Made by a program: the position numbers and the translations under genes
Assembly: GCF_003418935.1 (NCBI RefSeq)
Contig: NZ_QVMT01000010.1
Span: forward strand, 124,001-188,000
Direction: 5' to 3'
Source: Emticicia sp. C21
GTDB lineage: Bacteria > Bacteroidota > Bacteroidia > Cytophagales > Spirosomataceae
DNA: 64,000 nt
The notes under the pieces: model-generated
Database searches by the model: none
The model's input: the letters and a program-made list of their open reading frames with translations, nothing else
Told to the model about the DNA's origin: nothing
Shown: positions 9,948 through 18,254 of the stretch, piece by piece
Layout of the letters: every line of letters starts with the position of its first letter
How positions within the stretch are numbered: the stretch's first letter is position 1

Positions 9948-10715
9948 ATGAAAAGAATATTTGTTAGCCTTTTCTCATTTATTGCCCTAGGTAGCTTTGC
10001 TCAGGACACTCCTACTGCCGATGCCATTATTGATAAATACATTACGGCCATCGGTGGAAAAGACGCTATTTCTAAAATTCAGGATATAACTATCAGCAGT
10101 ACAAGTGAAAGCCAAAGAGGTACCGCCGAAACTGAAATTAAGTATAAATTTCCGGATAAATATGCGATGAGCATGTATTTTAATGGTAATCCGGGTATGA
10201 CAACAGTTTATGATGGAAAGAACTTCAAGAGCAGTGGTGGTTTTGGAGGCCGTGGTGGTGGCAACGGCGGCGGAGGTAATGGTGGTGGCGGAGGCGGTAA
10301 TCGTCCTCAGTTAGAAGGTAATGCTGCTAAAATTCAGGCTATGCGCTCAAATCCGTTTTTCGAAACTATGTATAAAGACTTAGGAATTACAGGAACAGTT
10401 CAAGGAACTGAAAAGGTAGGCGATAAAGACGCATATAAAGTTGAGTTTGCTACAACTGACGGCAGAAAATGGACTGACTTTTTTGATGTGGCTTCCGGTT
10501 TAAAAGTAAAAAACTTCACCTCAAATGAAACACCCAGAGGCAAATTTGAACAAACTACTTTGTTTGAGAACTATAAGAAATTCAAAGGTACTGAAGTATT
10601 AATACCAGCTATGAGTAAAAGAAGCGGAGGACAAATGGGAGAAGTAGTATCAGAGGTACAATCGGTAAAAGTGAATAAAGGTCTAAAAGATTCTGAGTTC
10701 GAGATTAAGGAATAA
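9948..10715 (+). CDS. Secreted LolA-like protein with a glycine-rich insert
   Basis: 255 aa with a clear signal peptide (MKRIFVSLFSFIALGSFAQ). The mature part begins with ADAIIDKYITAIGGKDAISK, a start I associate with Bacteroidota proteins annotated as outer-membrane lipoprotein-sorting-like, which adopt the LolA/LppX half-barrel. Between about residues 97 and 125 there is a low-complexity run of glycine with a few asparagines and an arginine. After it the fold resumes (FFDVASGLKVKNF, GTEVLIPA). No lipobox is seen, so it is probably periplasmic and soluble. The role is unknown. It is monocistronic and followed by a strong terminator. Confidence 0.75.
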   Translation: MKRIFVSLFSFIALGSFAQDTPTADAIIDKYITAIGGKDAISKIQDITISSTSESQRGTAETEIKYKFPDKYAMSMYFNGNPGMTTVYDGKNFKSSGGFGGRGGGNGGGGNGGGGGGNRPQLEGNAAKIQAMRSNPFFETMYKDLGITGTVQGTEKVGDKDAYKVEFATTDGRKWTDFFDVASGLKVKNFTSNETPRGKFEQTTLFENYKKFKGTEVLIPAMSKRSGGQMGEVVSEVQSVKVNKGLKDSEFEIKE

Positions 10716-10737
10716 GTATACGTGTTCTGAATAAGTT

Positions 10738-10773
10738 AAATGCAGATAGGTTTTATCTATCTGCATTTTTTTT
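10738..10773. terminator. Strong terminator
   Basis: Perfect 12-bp stem AAATGCAGATAG (10738-10749) / CTATCTGCATTT (10757-10768) with a 7-nt loop, followed by a T-run. It lies between the convergent secreted-protein and cupin genes and can serve both strands. Confidence 0.85.
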
Positions 10774-10786
10774 ACCTGACAATAAA

Positions 10787-11338
10787 CTAGAATTTTACAT
10801 ACTTGGCAGTCAATTGTCTATCGATTCCTACTTTTACTGCTTTTTTTGCATGCCGCCTTAATATCCATTCAAACATACTCATCCATCCAAGAAGGTTACT
10901 TTCACTAATATCAAACAACCAGGCCAAAGCATATCTACTTTTGGGTATACCATTTTTTCTGGTTTCTCCATCACGAGCTAATCCGTAACCAATCTGTAGA
11001 GATTGTTCAAAACCTTTATTTCCCGGACGAAGCTCCACTCTGAAAGTACATACTTCATCAGAGGCATTGAAAAAACGATGGTCTATGGTAGGAAAAGCAG
11101 TAGCACTCATGCCACTTGTCAACGTGTGAATTTTATTTCCTAACTGTACTTTGAGTTCTCCGGTAAGGCAAACAAATTTTTCTAAATATGTTTTGTGTTT
11201 ATGCAATCCTACTCCACCCTTTGGAGCTAGTTCTACTTCTACTAATGTGTATTCGCCATTAGTTTCGTCGGCTGTTTTCAAAAAAGTTACATAATCTTTC
11301 TGAACGGGATTGTAAACTTTCCTTAGGCTATTAGTCAT
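10787..11338 (-). CDS. Cupin-fold protein
   Basis: 183 aa with one cupin barrel. The first motif is seen as a histidine pair in KGGVGLHKHKTYLEKFVCLTGEL, with a following glutamate; the second motif is weaker (TAFPTIDHRFFNASDE). The C-terminal ~60 residues are rich in aromatic and basic residues (WLFDISESNLLGWMSMFEW) and may sit at a membrane. No enzymatic role can be assigned; family members range from sensors to isomerases and dioxygenases. It stands alone, leftward, divergent from namZ across a 313-bp gap. Confidence 0.65.
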   Translation of the reverse strand: MTNSLRKVYNPVQKDYVTFLKTADETNGEYTLVEVELAPKGGVGLHKHKTYLEKFVCLTGELKVQLGNKIHTLTSGMSATAFPTIDHRFFNASDEVCTFRVELRPGNKGFEQSLQIGYGLARDGETRKNGIPKSRYALAWLFDISESNLLGWMSMFEWILRRHAKKAVKVGIDRQLTAKYVKF

Positions 11339-11651
11339 TTTTATAAAAGTTAAAATGGTTTACTTGTTGATTATCAATCTATTAGTTTTCATAAAGGAGT
11401 TCAAAACAAGCATATACACAGCAAACATTCAAAGTCGTGTTTCATAGACTCCCGATAATAAGTATTGAATTGATATATAAAGGGATGGATTGTTTTAAAG
11501 AAATTATCTGCTTTAAAGAAATCAGTTGGCTTTTTCAGTCAGAAGTATAGAATTATAAATTCTATTTGTTTTATATAAAAGTCCTTACATTTTCGTTTAT
11601 TCGCATATAAATCCTTGTTTTCAATCTCCTTATTGTTTTGATTATTGCCAC
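11339..11651. other. Divergent intergenic region, cupin/namZ
   Basis: 313 bp with no gene, very AT-rich. It must hold the promoters of the leftward cupin gene and the rightward namZ gene. The 11-mer TTTAAAGAAAT occurs twice about 18 bp apart (near 11494 and 11512), a possible regulator half-site. I see no exact TAnnTTTG box. Confidence 0.4.
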
Positions 11652-12893
11652 ATGAAAAAAGCTCTTTTCATATTCCTACCTCTCCAGATAGCAATTATTA
11701 GTTTTATTATTTTAGGGAATCCTATTGCTGTATTATCATCCAAACATAATCTGAAGAAAAAGCCCAAAGGAATTATTACAGGTGCAGATCAGGTTTCAGA
11801 ATACCTGCCGTATCTGAAAGATAAACGAATTGCAATGGTGGTGAATCAGACATCTATTATTGGTAAAACACCCAGCGTTGATAGTTTACTGGCCTTAGGA
11901 ATAAATGTGGTAAAAGTTTTTGGTCCTGAACACGGGTTTAGAGGTAATGCCAGCAATGGCGCAAAAGTAGAAGACAATACTGACCCTAAGACGGGTATCC
12001 CGATTATATCGCTATATGGCAAAAACAAAAAGCCATCAAAAGAACACCTGGCTAATGTTGATTTGGTCGTGTTTGATATACAAGATGTAGGCTGCCGCTT
12101 CTATACTTATATTAATACGCTGAACCATGTAATGGAAGCTTGTGCCGAAAACAATAAGGAGTTGGTAATTCTGGACAGACCTAACCCGAATGGGTATATT
12201 GTTGATGGTCCGATACTGGAAGATGATTTACATTCAGGAATTGGCATGCATAGGATTCCGATTACACATGGCATGACTATGGGAGAGTTTGCTCAGATGA
12301 TTAATGGTGAAGGTTGGATTCCGAATAATATGAAATGTAAATTACGTATCATTAAGCTGGCCAACTACAACCATGATATGTCATATGAATTACCGGTTTT
12401 TCCATCACCGAACCTGAATTCACAACAATCCATTCTGCTCTACCCTAGCATCTGTTTATTTGAGGGCACTATCCTAAGTCAAGGTAGAGGCACGTATATT
12501 CCGTTTACAGTTTTAGGTGCACCAGCTTTGAAAGGTAAATATGAATTTCATTTCAAGCCTGTGAGCATAAAGGGCATGAGCGAAACACCCTTACACCAGA
12601 ACGAAGAGTGTTATGGATTAGACCTGAGAAAATATGACACAAGTGAGCTTAGAAAATCTAAGAAACTGAACCTTAAATGGATGATGGAACTATATAAGGC
12701 ATATCCTTATAAAGAGAAGTTCTTTGACAGAAGCCAAAGCAAACAAATGGGTGATATTAATCTACTGGCAGGAACGAGGAATTTTAAGCAACAGATAATT
12801 GATGGAAAATCAGAAGAAGAAATTCGTAAAAGTTGGGAACCAGATTTATCTGAGTATAAGACCGTGAGAAAAAAATATTTATTGTATCCCTAA
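11652..12893 (+). CDS. namZ: NamZ-type exo-beta-N-acetylmuramidase (DUF1343)
   Basis: 413 aa. Family members remove terminal MurNAc from the non-reducing end of peptidoglycan fragments, feeding cell-wall recycling. The sequence shows the DUF1343 landmarks: KRIAMVVNQTS, KVFGPEHGFRG, VVFDIQDVGCRFYTYI, LDRPNPNG and IPITHGMTMGE. An N-terminal hydrophobic segment (residues ~3-28) is a signal peptide or anchor, so it acts in the periplasm. The next gene, an APH-type kinase, starts 3 nt after its stop, so the two are almost certainly one operon. Confidence 0.9.
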   Translation: MKKALFIFLPLQIAIISFIILGNPIAVLSSKHNLKKKPKGIITGADQVSEYLPYLKDKRIAMVVNQTSIIGKTPSVDSLLALGINVVKVFGPEHGFRGNASNGAKVEDNTDPKTGIPIISLYGKNKKPSKEHLANVDLVVFDIQDVGCRFYTYINTLNHVMEACAENNKELVILDRPNPNGYIVDGPILEDDLHSGIGMHRIPITHGMTMGEFAQMINGEGWIPNNMKCKLRIIKLANYNHDMSYELPVFPSPNLNSQQSILLYPSICLFEGTILSQGRGTYIPFTVLGAPALKGKYEFHFKPVSIKGMSETPLHQNEECYGLDLRKYDTSELRKSKKLNLKWMMELYKAYPYKEKFFDRSQSKQMGDINLLAGTRNFKQQIIDGKSEEEIRKSWEPDLSEYKTVRKKYLLYP

Positions 12894-12896
12894 TCC

Positions 12897-13682
12897 ATGA
12901 AAGAAATCCTGGACTTATTTGGGATCAGTGGAAAAACCGAAAAGCTGACAGGCGGGCAGGGACAATCTATCCGGGTTGGTGATTTTGTTTTAAAACCTAT
13001 TGAAGAAACCGCGAAGTATAGTTGGATTGGAGAAGCTTTAGCGTCAATCTCAACTTATGATTTAGCAATAGCAAAACCTATAAAGTCAAAAAATGGTAAT
13101 TTCGTTGAGAGTGGCTATGGTGTCACACAATATTTAACAGGCGATTTTTTTATAGGCCGAATAGAAGAGAAAATCAAGGCGTGCCAAATAATTAATCAAT
13201 TACTGAAATCAATCAAGATACCAGAAGATTGGGTTCATTGGTCTTCGCCCTGGCAATGGGCTAACCGTATAGCGTGGGAGGAAGCCTCTTTGCCAGATAA
13301 TGCAGATAGTAAATCCTGCAAAATAATTGAAGCTATCAAAGCTGAATACAAGCCAATTGATTTACCCGAACAATTAATTCATTCAGATTTAGCAGGCAAT
13401 ATTTTGTTTAACGGCAATACTCCAGTGATTATAGATTTTAGTCCAGAGTTCAGACCGAGTGCCTATGCAGAAATATTATTAATTACAGATTCTATCGCAT
13501 GGCATCAGGAAAAAGCAGAAAGCCTGTGGATTTTACAACACCCTAAAGCACTGATAATGCAATTGGCTGTAAGAGCTATTGTATTCAGGCTGGCGGTTGT
13601 GATTATTTTTAAACCAAAAAATTTTGAGGCATTAATGGCAGAATTAAAAAATTTTCAGCCTATATTAAACATATTGATGTAA
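12897..13682 (+). CDS. Aminoglycoside-phosphotransferase-fold kinase (TIGR02569-like)
   Basis: 261 aa, a small kinase of the APH/choline-kinase superfamily. The Brenner-type catalytic loop HSDLAGNILF and the metal-binding IIDFSPEFRP are visible near residues 161 and 177. The N-terminal lobe begins with a G-rich segment (TGGQGQSIRVGDFVLKP). The family is annotated mostly as hypothetical; I would not call it a resistance gene. The 3-nt spacing to namZ suggests a linked function. One possibility is phosphorylation of a sugar released from peptidoglycan, as AmgK of the same fold does with MurNAc/GlcNAc, but the similarity here is only at fold level. Confidence 0.7.
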   Translation: MKEILDLFGISGKTEKLTGGQGQSIRVGDFVLKPIEETAKYSWIGEALASISTYDLAIAKPIKSKNGNFVESGYGVTQYLTGDFFIGRIEEKIKACQIINQLLKSIKIPEDWVHWSSPWQWANRIAWEEASLPDNADSKSCKIIEAIKAEYKPIDLPEQLIHSDLAGNILFNGNTPVIIDFSPEFRPSAYAEILLITDSIAWHQEKAESLWILQHPKALIMQLAVRAIVFRLAVVIIFKPKNFEALMAELKNFQPILNILM

Positions 13683-13742
13683 ATAAATGTCTAAACTTTA
13701 TAAAGTAAAGCAATTAACCATATTCACTAAACATTTGAAGCC

Positions 13743-14207
13743 ATGAAAAATCTAGTATTAGCTATAACTATTTTATCTTGTAATATGCTTGGGTGCGTAG
13801 GTACACAAACAACCAGTACCACTACTCAAAAACCTTCTGATGCGATCAATACATCTATGAAACTTAATGGTAGTTGGGAGTTAGCAGATATTCCAGGCGC
13901 CAGGGTTTCTGTAGCAGGTATGTATCCCAATAAAAAACCTGTTATTACTTTTGATGTTAATGACAATAAATTTGTAGGTAATACCAGTTGCAATAATTTT
14001 AGTGGACTGTTAGTGGTTTATGGCAACAAGATTAATTTTAATAAATCTATGGCTATGACAAAAATGGCTTGTCAGGGTGAAGGTGAGTCAACTTTTGTAG
14101 AATTATTGAAAAAGATTGATACCTTTACCATTAACGCCGACAACACGCTAAGCCTGAATACCGTAGGTGCTGAAACACTGCGAATGGTAAAGGTAATGAA
14201 GCAATAA
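13743..14207 (+). CDS. META-domain (HslJ-like) lipoprotein
   Basis: 154 aa. The N-terminal hydrophobic stretch ends in a lipobox (NMLGC), giving a predicted acylated Cys18. A linker rich in T/S follows, then a META domain from about residue 42: LNGSWELADIPG, the conserved GNTSCNNFSG and MTKMACQGEGEST. META-domain proteins such as HslJ are envelope proteins of unclear mechanism linked to stress. It follows the kinase by 60 nt and may share its transcript. It converges on the WG-repeat gene with a 2-nt gap. Confidence 0.82.
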   Translation: MKNLVLAITILSCNMLGCVGTQTTSTTTQKPSDAINTSMKLNGSWELADIPGARVSVAGMYPNKKPVITFDVNDNKFVGNTSCNNFSGLLVVYGNKINFNKSMAMTKMACQGEGESTFVELLKKIDTFTINADNTLSLNTVGAETLRMVKVMKQ

Positions 14208-14209
14208 TA

Positions 14210-15409
14210 TTAATCTGCGATATTGGTTAATACGCTGCCTTTATCAAATTTGAAATCTTTGGTAAATAACACCTGCACTTTTGTGCGGTTAGTGTTATCC
14301 AATGTAAAATTTATTCTCTCTTTTCCGTCAATATAGCCAGATACATTTTTGTTACTGTTATCTGCCATATCTGTTGGAACAAGATATTTGCTTGAATAAA
14401 TAATTTTACCCTGGGTATCGATATAATATAAGTTATCTCTTTGTCTTACAGCTGCCATACCTTGGTCGAATGCTGTAGCTTTGTCAAACACGGCCGGAAT
14501 AAACTCTTTTCCGTTATTATCAATAAAGCCGTATTTACCATTGATTTTAAAAGCTGCGATATTATCTCTAAAATCATCTAGTAAATCATATTTTGCTGAT
14601 ACAATTTCTTTACCATTGCGATCTATTATACCATACTTATCGCCTTTCATCATTACAGCCACTCCATTTTCAAAGCTACTAACATTTTGATAAACAGGCT
14701 GAATAATCATATTATCTTTTTGGTCTATCACGCCAGTAAGGTCTCCCACTTTCACGGTGGCTAATCCTTCATGATAAGAGCTTGCAATATCGTACTTGCA
14801 AGGAACCACCTCTTTACCATCTTTATCGATATAACCGAATTTACCATTATTCATTACAACAGCATAATTTTCTGAAAATGGTAAAGAAAACTCATATTTA
14901 AAATCAATTACTACATCTCCTTTAGTATCAATATACCCATTCTTCCCGTTTTTGATAACCATTGCTCTACCGTCAGTAAAGCCCATACCAAAATCAAATT
15001 GTGGATTAATGGCCACTTTTCCTTCTTTATCAATAAAACCATATTTGCCATGAATACTTACTAAAGCATAACCCTCAGAAAATGGCTCGCAGCTATCAAA
15101 TACTAGCGATGACAGCAAAGTGCCGTTTTTACGTATAAAACTAAATTTGTCTTTTTCTCTGACTATGGCGAGGCCATCCTGAAAATTTAAAGCATTGTCA
15201 TACTGGCAAGGAATTTGTAAAAAGCCCTGGCGGTCGATAAAGCCATACTTGCCTCCGATATTGACACGTGCCATATTATCAAAAAAGTAGAGGCCGATAG
15301 TCTCATTCGAGAAAATATATGGTGAAGTCTTTGATTCTTGTCCTTTCAGGGAAGAAGAAATTAGAATAATTATACTGAATAGAATGGTTGTTAAATTAGT
15401 AGTCTTCAT
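14210..15409 (-). CDS. Secreted WG-repeat protein
   Basis: 399 aa from the ATG at 15409, which starts the signal peptide MKTTNLTTILFSIIILISSS; four upstream codons are possible. The mature protein is an array of ~8-10 WG-type repeats of ~33 residues, each with a GKYGFIDK / GKEVIPCKYD pattern and a conserved F/Y-x-x-G-x-A turn. Such repeats build beta-rich surface or periplasmic proteins; molecular function is not known. No sorting domain is seen. It is leftward and single, divergent from the response regulator. Confidence 0.85.
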   Translation of the reverse strand: MKTTNLTTILFSIIILISSSLKGQESKTSPYIFSNETIGLYFFDNMARVNIGGKYGFIDRQGFLQIPCQYDNALNFQDGLAIVREKDKFSFIRKNGTLLSSLVFDSCEPFSEGYALVSIHGKYGFIDKEGKVAINPQFDFGMGFTDGRAMVIKNGKNGYIDTKGDVVIDFKYEFSLPFSENYAVVMNNGKFGYIDKDGKEVVPCKYDIASSYHEGLATVKVGDLTGVIDQKDNMIIQPVYQNVSSFENGVAVMMKGDKYGIIDRNGKEIVSAKYDLLDDFRDNIAAFKINGKYGFIDNNGKEFIPAVFDKATAFDQGMAAVRQRDNLYYIDTQGKIIYSSKYLVPTDMADNSNKNVSGYIDGKERINFTLDNTNRTKVQVLFTKDFKFDKGSVLTNIAD

Positions 15410-15484
15410 AAAGTAAGGCATGATTATACAATTGTTTTACCAAACATTATGCCAAAGAAATCTATTATAACAGTATATAATATT

Positions 15485-15492
15485 TATATTTG
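15485..15492 (+). promoter_or_regulatory. -7 promoter box for response regulator
   Basis: TATATTTG fits TAnnTTTG exactly. The likely start near 15499 leaves a ~15-nt leader to the ATG at 15514 and makes an upstream TTG at 15490 impossible as a start codon. No clear -33 element. Confidence 0.4.
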
Positions 15493-15513
15493 ACTAACGA
15501 TACAAAATATACT

Positions 15514-16149
15514 ATGCCAGTAAAAGTGCTTCTTGCAGATGATCATGAGATCTTACTAGAGAGTCTTGCTACTTCAATTAATAGCAGTAACGAGATTGAA
15601 GTAGTAAGCACGGCTACCAACGGGGAGGAAGTACTGAAAAAACTGGACATCTATGAAGTTGATGTATTGGTATGTGATATGCAGATGCCTATAATGGATG
15701 GTATAAGTACTGTTTTGCAGGTAAGGCAATCCTTCCCGGAAGTCAGAATTCTTATGCTGACTATGTTAGACGATACCCTCCCTATCAAAAAAGCTATTCA
15801 GGCAGGTGCATCCGGGTATTTATTAAAAAAATCAAAGAAAGCTGAATTAGAAAAAGCGATTCTCGCAGTGGCATCTGGTAAAAAATACTTTAATGATGAA
15901 GTGCTCTCCTCCCTTACTCATGAAGAGGAAGAAAATATAATTGAACTACAGCATCAAACATTAACTGAAAGAGAATTGGAGGTTCTAGTTCTGATTGCTC
16001 AGGAATATTCGAGCCAGCAAATTGCCAATAAACTTTTCATTAGTCTTAATACAGTAGAGAGTCATCGTAAAAATATTTTCCGGAAGCTAGACATCAAAAA
16101 TCTTGCAGGTGTTATTCGGTATGCACTTCAACATAAACTCATTCAATAA
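15514..16149 (+). CDS. NarL/FixJ-family response regulator
   Basis: 211 aa. The N-terminal receiver domain has the acidic pair in LLADDHE, phospho-acceptor Asp55 in VLVCDMQMPIMDG, the conserved Thr in MLTML and Lys in YLLKKS. A C-terminal LuxR-type helix-turn-helix follows (LTERELEVLVLIAQ, then IANKLFISLNTVESHRKNIF). It should bind DNA after phosphorylation. The probable partner is the histidine kinase encoded on the opposite strand: the two genes converge with their stop codons touching (TAA at 16147-16149, complement of TAA at 16150-16152). Confidence 0.9.
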   Translation: MPVKVLLADDHEILLESLATSINSSNEIEVVSTATNGEEVLKKLDIYEVDVLVCDMQMPIMDGISTVLQVRQSFPEVRILMLTMLDDTLPIKKAIQAGASGYLLKKSKKAELEKAILAVASGKKYFNDEVLSSLTHEEEENIIELQHQTLTERELEVLVLIAQEYSSQQIANKLFISLNTVESHRKNIFRKLDIKNLAGVIRYALQHKLIQ

Positions 16150-18135
16150 TTAACTTTCATAAATTAGCGTTAATGGTACTGAAACAATAAATTTAGTGCC
16201 ATTGCTACTTGAATCAATAAAAAACTCACCCCCAATATCATCTAAACGGTTTTGAATATTTTTTAAACCCATGCCTTTCTCGGCATTCTTTTGAAGACCT
16301 TTGCCATTGTCTCTCACTTCAAGCCATAATATTTTACCTTTTTCAAAAACTGAGACCTGGGCTTCTGTTGCCTGAGAATGTTTAATGATATTCTGGGTAA
16401 GCTCAAGGCAAATAGCATACATATTCAATTCTATACTCTTGCTTTGACGGCTTAATTGATTGATTATCAAAGAAAATTTAATTTTCTGACTATTATGCAA
16501 CTTCTTGATTAATTTTTCCAAAGCCGTTTTCAATCCTTCTTTTTCTAATTCCTCAGGCAGAAGATTGTGAGACAAGAGCCTTACTTCCGCATAGGCGTTT
16601 TCGGTCATGTCTATTATGCCTGAATAAATTTTCTTTTCTCGTTCTGATAGATTTCCGGGGTTTATATTATCCAAAGATATATTAATAGCCGTCAGCAAAC
16701 TTCCCAGATTATCATGTAGATCAGCGGCCATGCGTTTACGCTCAATCGCCTGCCCTTTTTGCATAGCTTCTTTTATTTCGTCGTAAGCCTGTTGTAAAGC
16801 TATGGTACGCTCTTCTACTTTCTTCTCCAAACCTGAATTCAAGACTTCTATTTCATTTTTCTGACTCTCAACAATTGTATTTTTCTTATTTAGTATTTTA
16901 TAATAATACCACAGGATCGCTAACATTATTAACAATAAACTAATACCAATTACCAGATAGTTCCTTAGTTTTTTCTGCTCCTGAATTTCAACTTCTTCTC
17001 GCCCAATTCTGGCGTTCAACTCTGCATCTTCGATTTTCTTTCTGAGAAAAGACATCTCTAAAGCATTTTTCTGATTAAAATTCCTATCTTTTGCCTCCAT
17101 ATACCTTTCGTAATAAATCAATGCTTTATCAGGTTGATTTTTGGCTTTGTAACATAAATACAATAATTCGTTTGCATTAACGATAATTCTTAAAGGCAAA
17201 GAGTTATTCTGTGTATTGAGTGCTTTAAAAGCGTAATCTATGCTCTTTTCATAGTTTTTCGATTGATAGAATATTTTTGACATGAGAAAATTGGCTTCGC
17301 ACAAACTAAAATAATCGTTACTATTCTCGAAAAACTGCAGGGAAACTTTTACATATTCTTGAGCTTTTTCGGGTTGCTTTAAATCCAAATAAGTACTTGC
17401 TATCTCATTAAAGATATACATTTCTAAATCAGCCAAATGATGCTTTCTTGCAATGCTCAGAATCTCAAATTGTTTTTTCAACGCCTCCCTAATCCGTCCG
17501 CTTACACTAAGTGTCCTAGCCAGATCTATCTGATAATCTATCAGATCTTCTGACATGAAATTTTTAGATTTTTTCAAGAAATCAATGGCTAATAAATTTT
17601 GTTTAATTGAGTTCTCATTATCACCTAGCGTTCTGAGATTCAAGGCATAATATAAGTGCAATTGGGCATGATAATATTCAAAACCCTTTACTCCTACAGA
17701 ATCAGCATACCTCAATCCATTCACGCAATATTCAAGGCTTTTCGGATAATTATGCGCATCACTCATAGCATCAATTTTAAATAACAATCCTTCAAATACT
17801 GCGTGTTTGTTTTTACTCTTTTTTCCTAAATCAATTAGTATATAAGAATACTTTAAGGTAGAATCGGCATTTTTTGCAGGATTGGTATTAGAACCATAAA
17901 GGATACATAATTCGCGAACCGCTTTTATTTTGAGTGAATCAGGTATCTGAATAGAAAGATAATAGTCTTTTAGCAAATAAAGCAAACTGTCAGAATTGAC
18001 TCTTTTATGTTCCAAAGAAGCATTTTTCAGTTCAATGGCAACATTTGGGAAAGGTTTATTTTGGGCCCATGTAAATGTAAGGCATAGAAAACCCGTAAAA
18101 AAAGTAACTACCTTTTGGATTATCTTTTTTTTCAT
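16150..18135 (-). CDS. TPR sensor histidine kinase (HisKA_3 / NarX-like)
   Basis: 661 aa from the ATG at 18135, which begins a signal peptide (MKKKIIQKVVTFFTGF). Periplasmic TPR-like repeats fill about residues 90-370, then a single membrane helix near 400 (NYLVIGISLLLIMLAILWYY). A coiled coil follows, then the HisKA_3 dimerisation domain with the phospho-histidine in MAADLHDNLGSLL (about His474). The HATPase has an N-box (LTQNIIKHS), a G1 box (VRDNGKGL) and a G2 region (GMGLKNIQNRLDDIGG). This topology is common in Bacteroidota kinases paired with NarL-type regulators; the natural partner is the convergent regulator gene. The frame runs to 18252, but that stretch holds the promoters. Confidence 0.9.
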   Translation of the reverse strand: MKKKIIQKVVTFFTGFLCLTFTWAQNKPFPNVAIELKNASLEHKRVNSDSLLYLLKDYYLSIQIPDSLKIKAVRELCILYGSNTNPAKNADSTLKYSYILIDLGKKSKNKHAVFEGLLFKIDAMSDAHNYPKSLEYCVNGLRYADSVGVKGFEYYHAQLHLYYALNLRTLGDNENSIKQNLLAIDFLKKSKNFMSEDLIDYQIDLARTLSVSGRIREALKKQFEILSIARKHHLADLEMYIFNEIASTYLDLKQPEKAQEYVKVSLQFFENSNDYFSLCEANFLMSKIFYQSKNYEKSIDYAFKALNTQNNSLPLRIIVNANELLYLCYKAKNQPDKALIYYERYMEAKDRNFNQKNALEMSFLRKKIEDAELNARIGREEVEIQEQKKLRNYLVIGISLLLIMLAILWYYYKILNKKNTIVESQKNEIEVLNSGLEKKVEERTIALQQAYDEIKEAMQKGQAIERKRMAADLHDNLGSLLTAINISLDNINPGNLSEREKKIYSGIIDMTENAYAEVRLLSHNLLPEELEKEGLKTALEKLIKKLHNSQKIKFSLIINQLSRQSKSIELNMYAICLELTQNIIKHSQATEAQVSVFEKGKILWLEVRDNGKGLQKNAEKGMGLKNIQNRLDDIGGEFFIDSSSNGTKFIVSVPLTLIYES

Positions 18136-18155
18136 AGTGCCGAAACATTCATAAA

Positions 18156-18163
18156 CAAATATA
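18156..18163 (-). promoter_or_regulatory. -7 promoter box for the histidine kinase
   Basis: Reading leftward the sequence is TATATTTG, an exact TAnnTTTG. It lies 21 nt before the kinase ATG at 18135. A -33 candidate (TTTG, at 18188-18191 on the + strand as CAAA) is a little far. Confidence 0.35.
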
Positions 18164-18206
18164 GCAACATATATGAAAAAAGATATGCAAATAGTCTGAT
18201 TCTTGC

Positions 18207-18235
18207 TTGCGCTATTATTTCTTAGTTTATCTTTG
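18207..18235 (+). promoter_or_regulatory. Promoter for purK-purE
   Basis: A -7 box TATCTTTG at 18228-18235 and TTG at 18207-18209 with an 18-nt spacer. A start near 18242 gives a ~13-nt leader before the GTG at 18255 and rules out the upstream TTG as start codon. Confidence 0.5.
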
Positions 18236-18254
18236 CAAAAAAATTCTTCCATTA

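Noticed and set aside
12897-13682. Aminoglycoside resistance gene
   Set aside because: Only the kinase-fold motifs match; the operon context is peptidoglycan recycling and no resistance-specific features are seen.
18207-18254. Upstream TTG start for PurK
   Set aside because: The stretch contains the promoter boxes TTG and TATCTTTG; the GTG at 18255 gives the usual family N-terminus.
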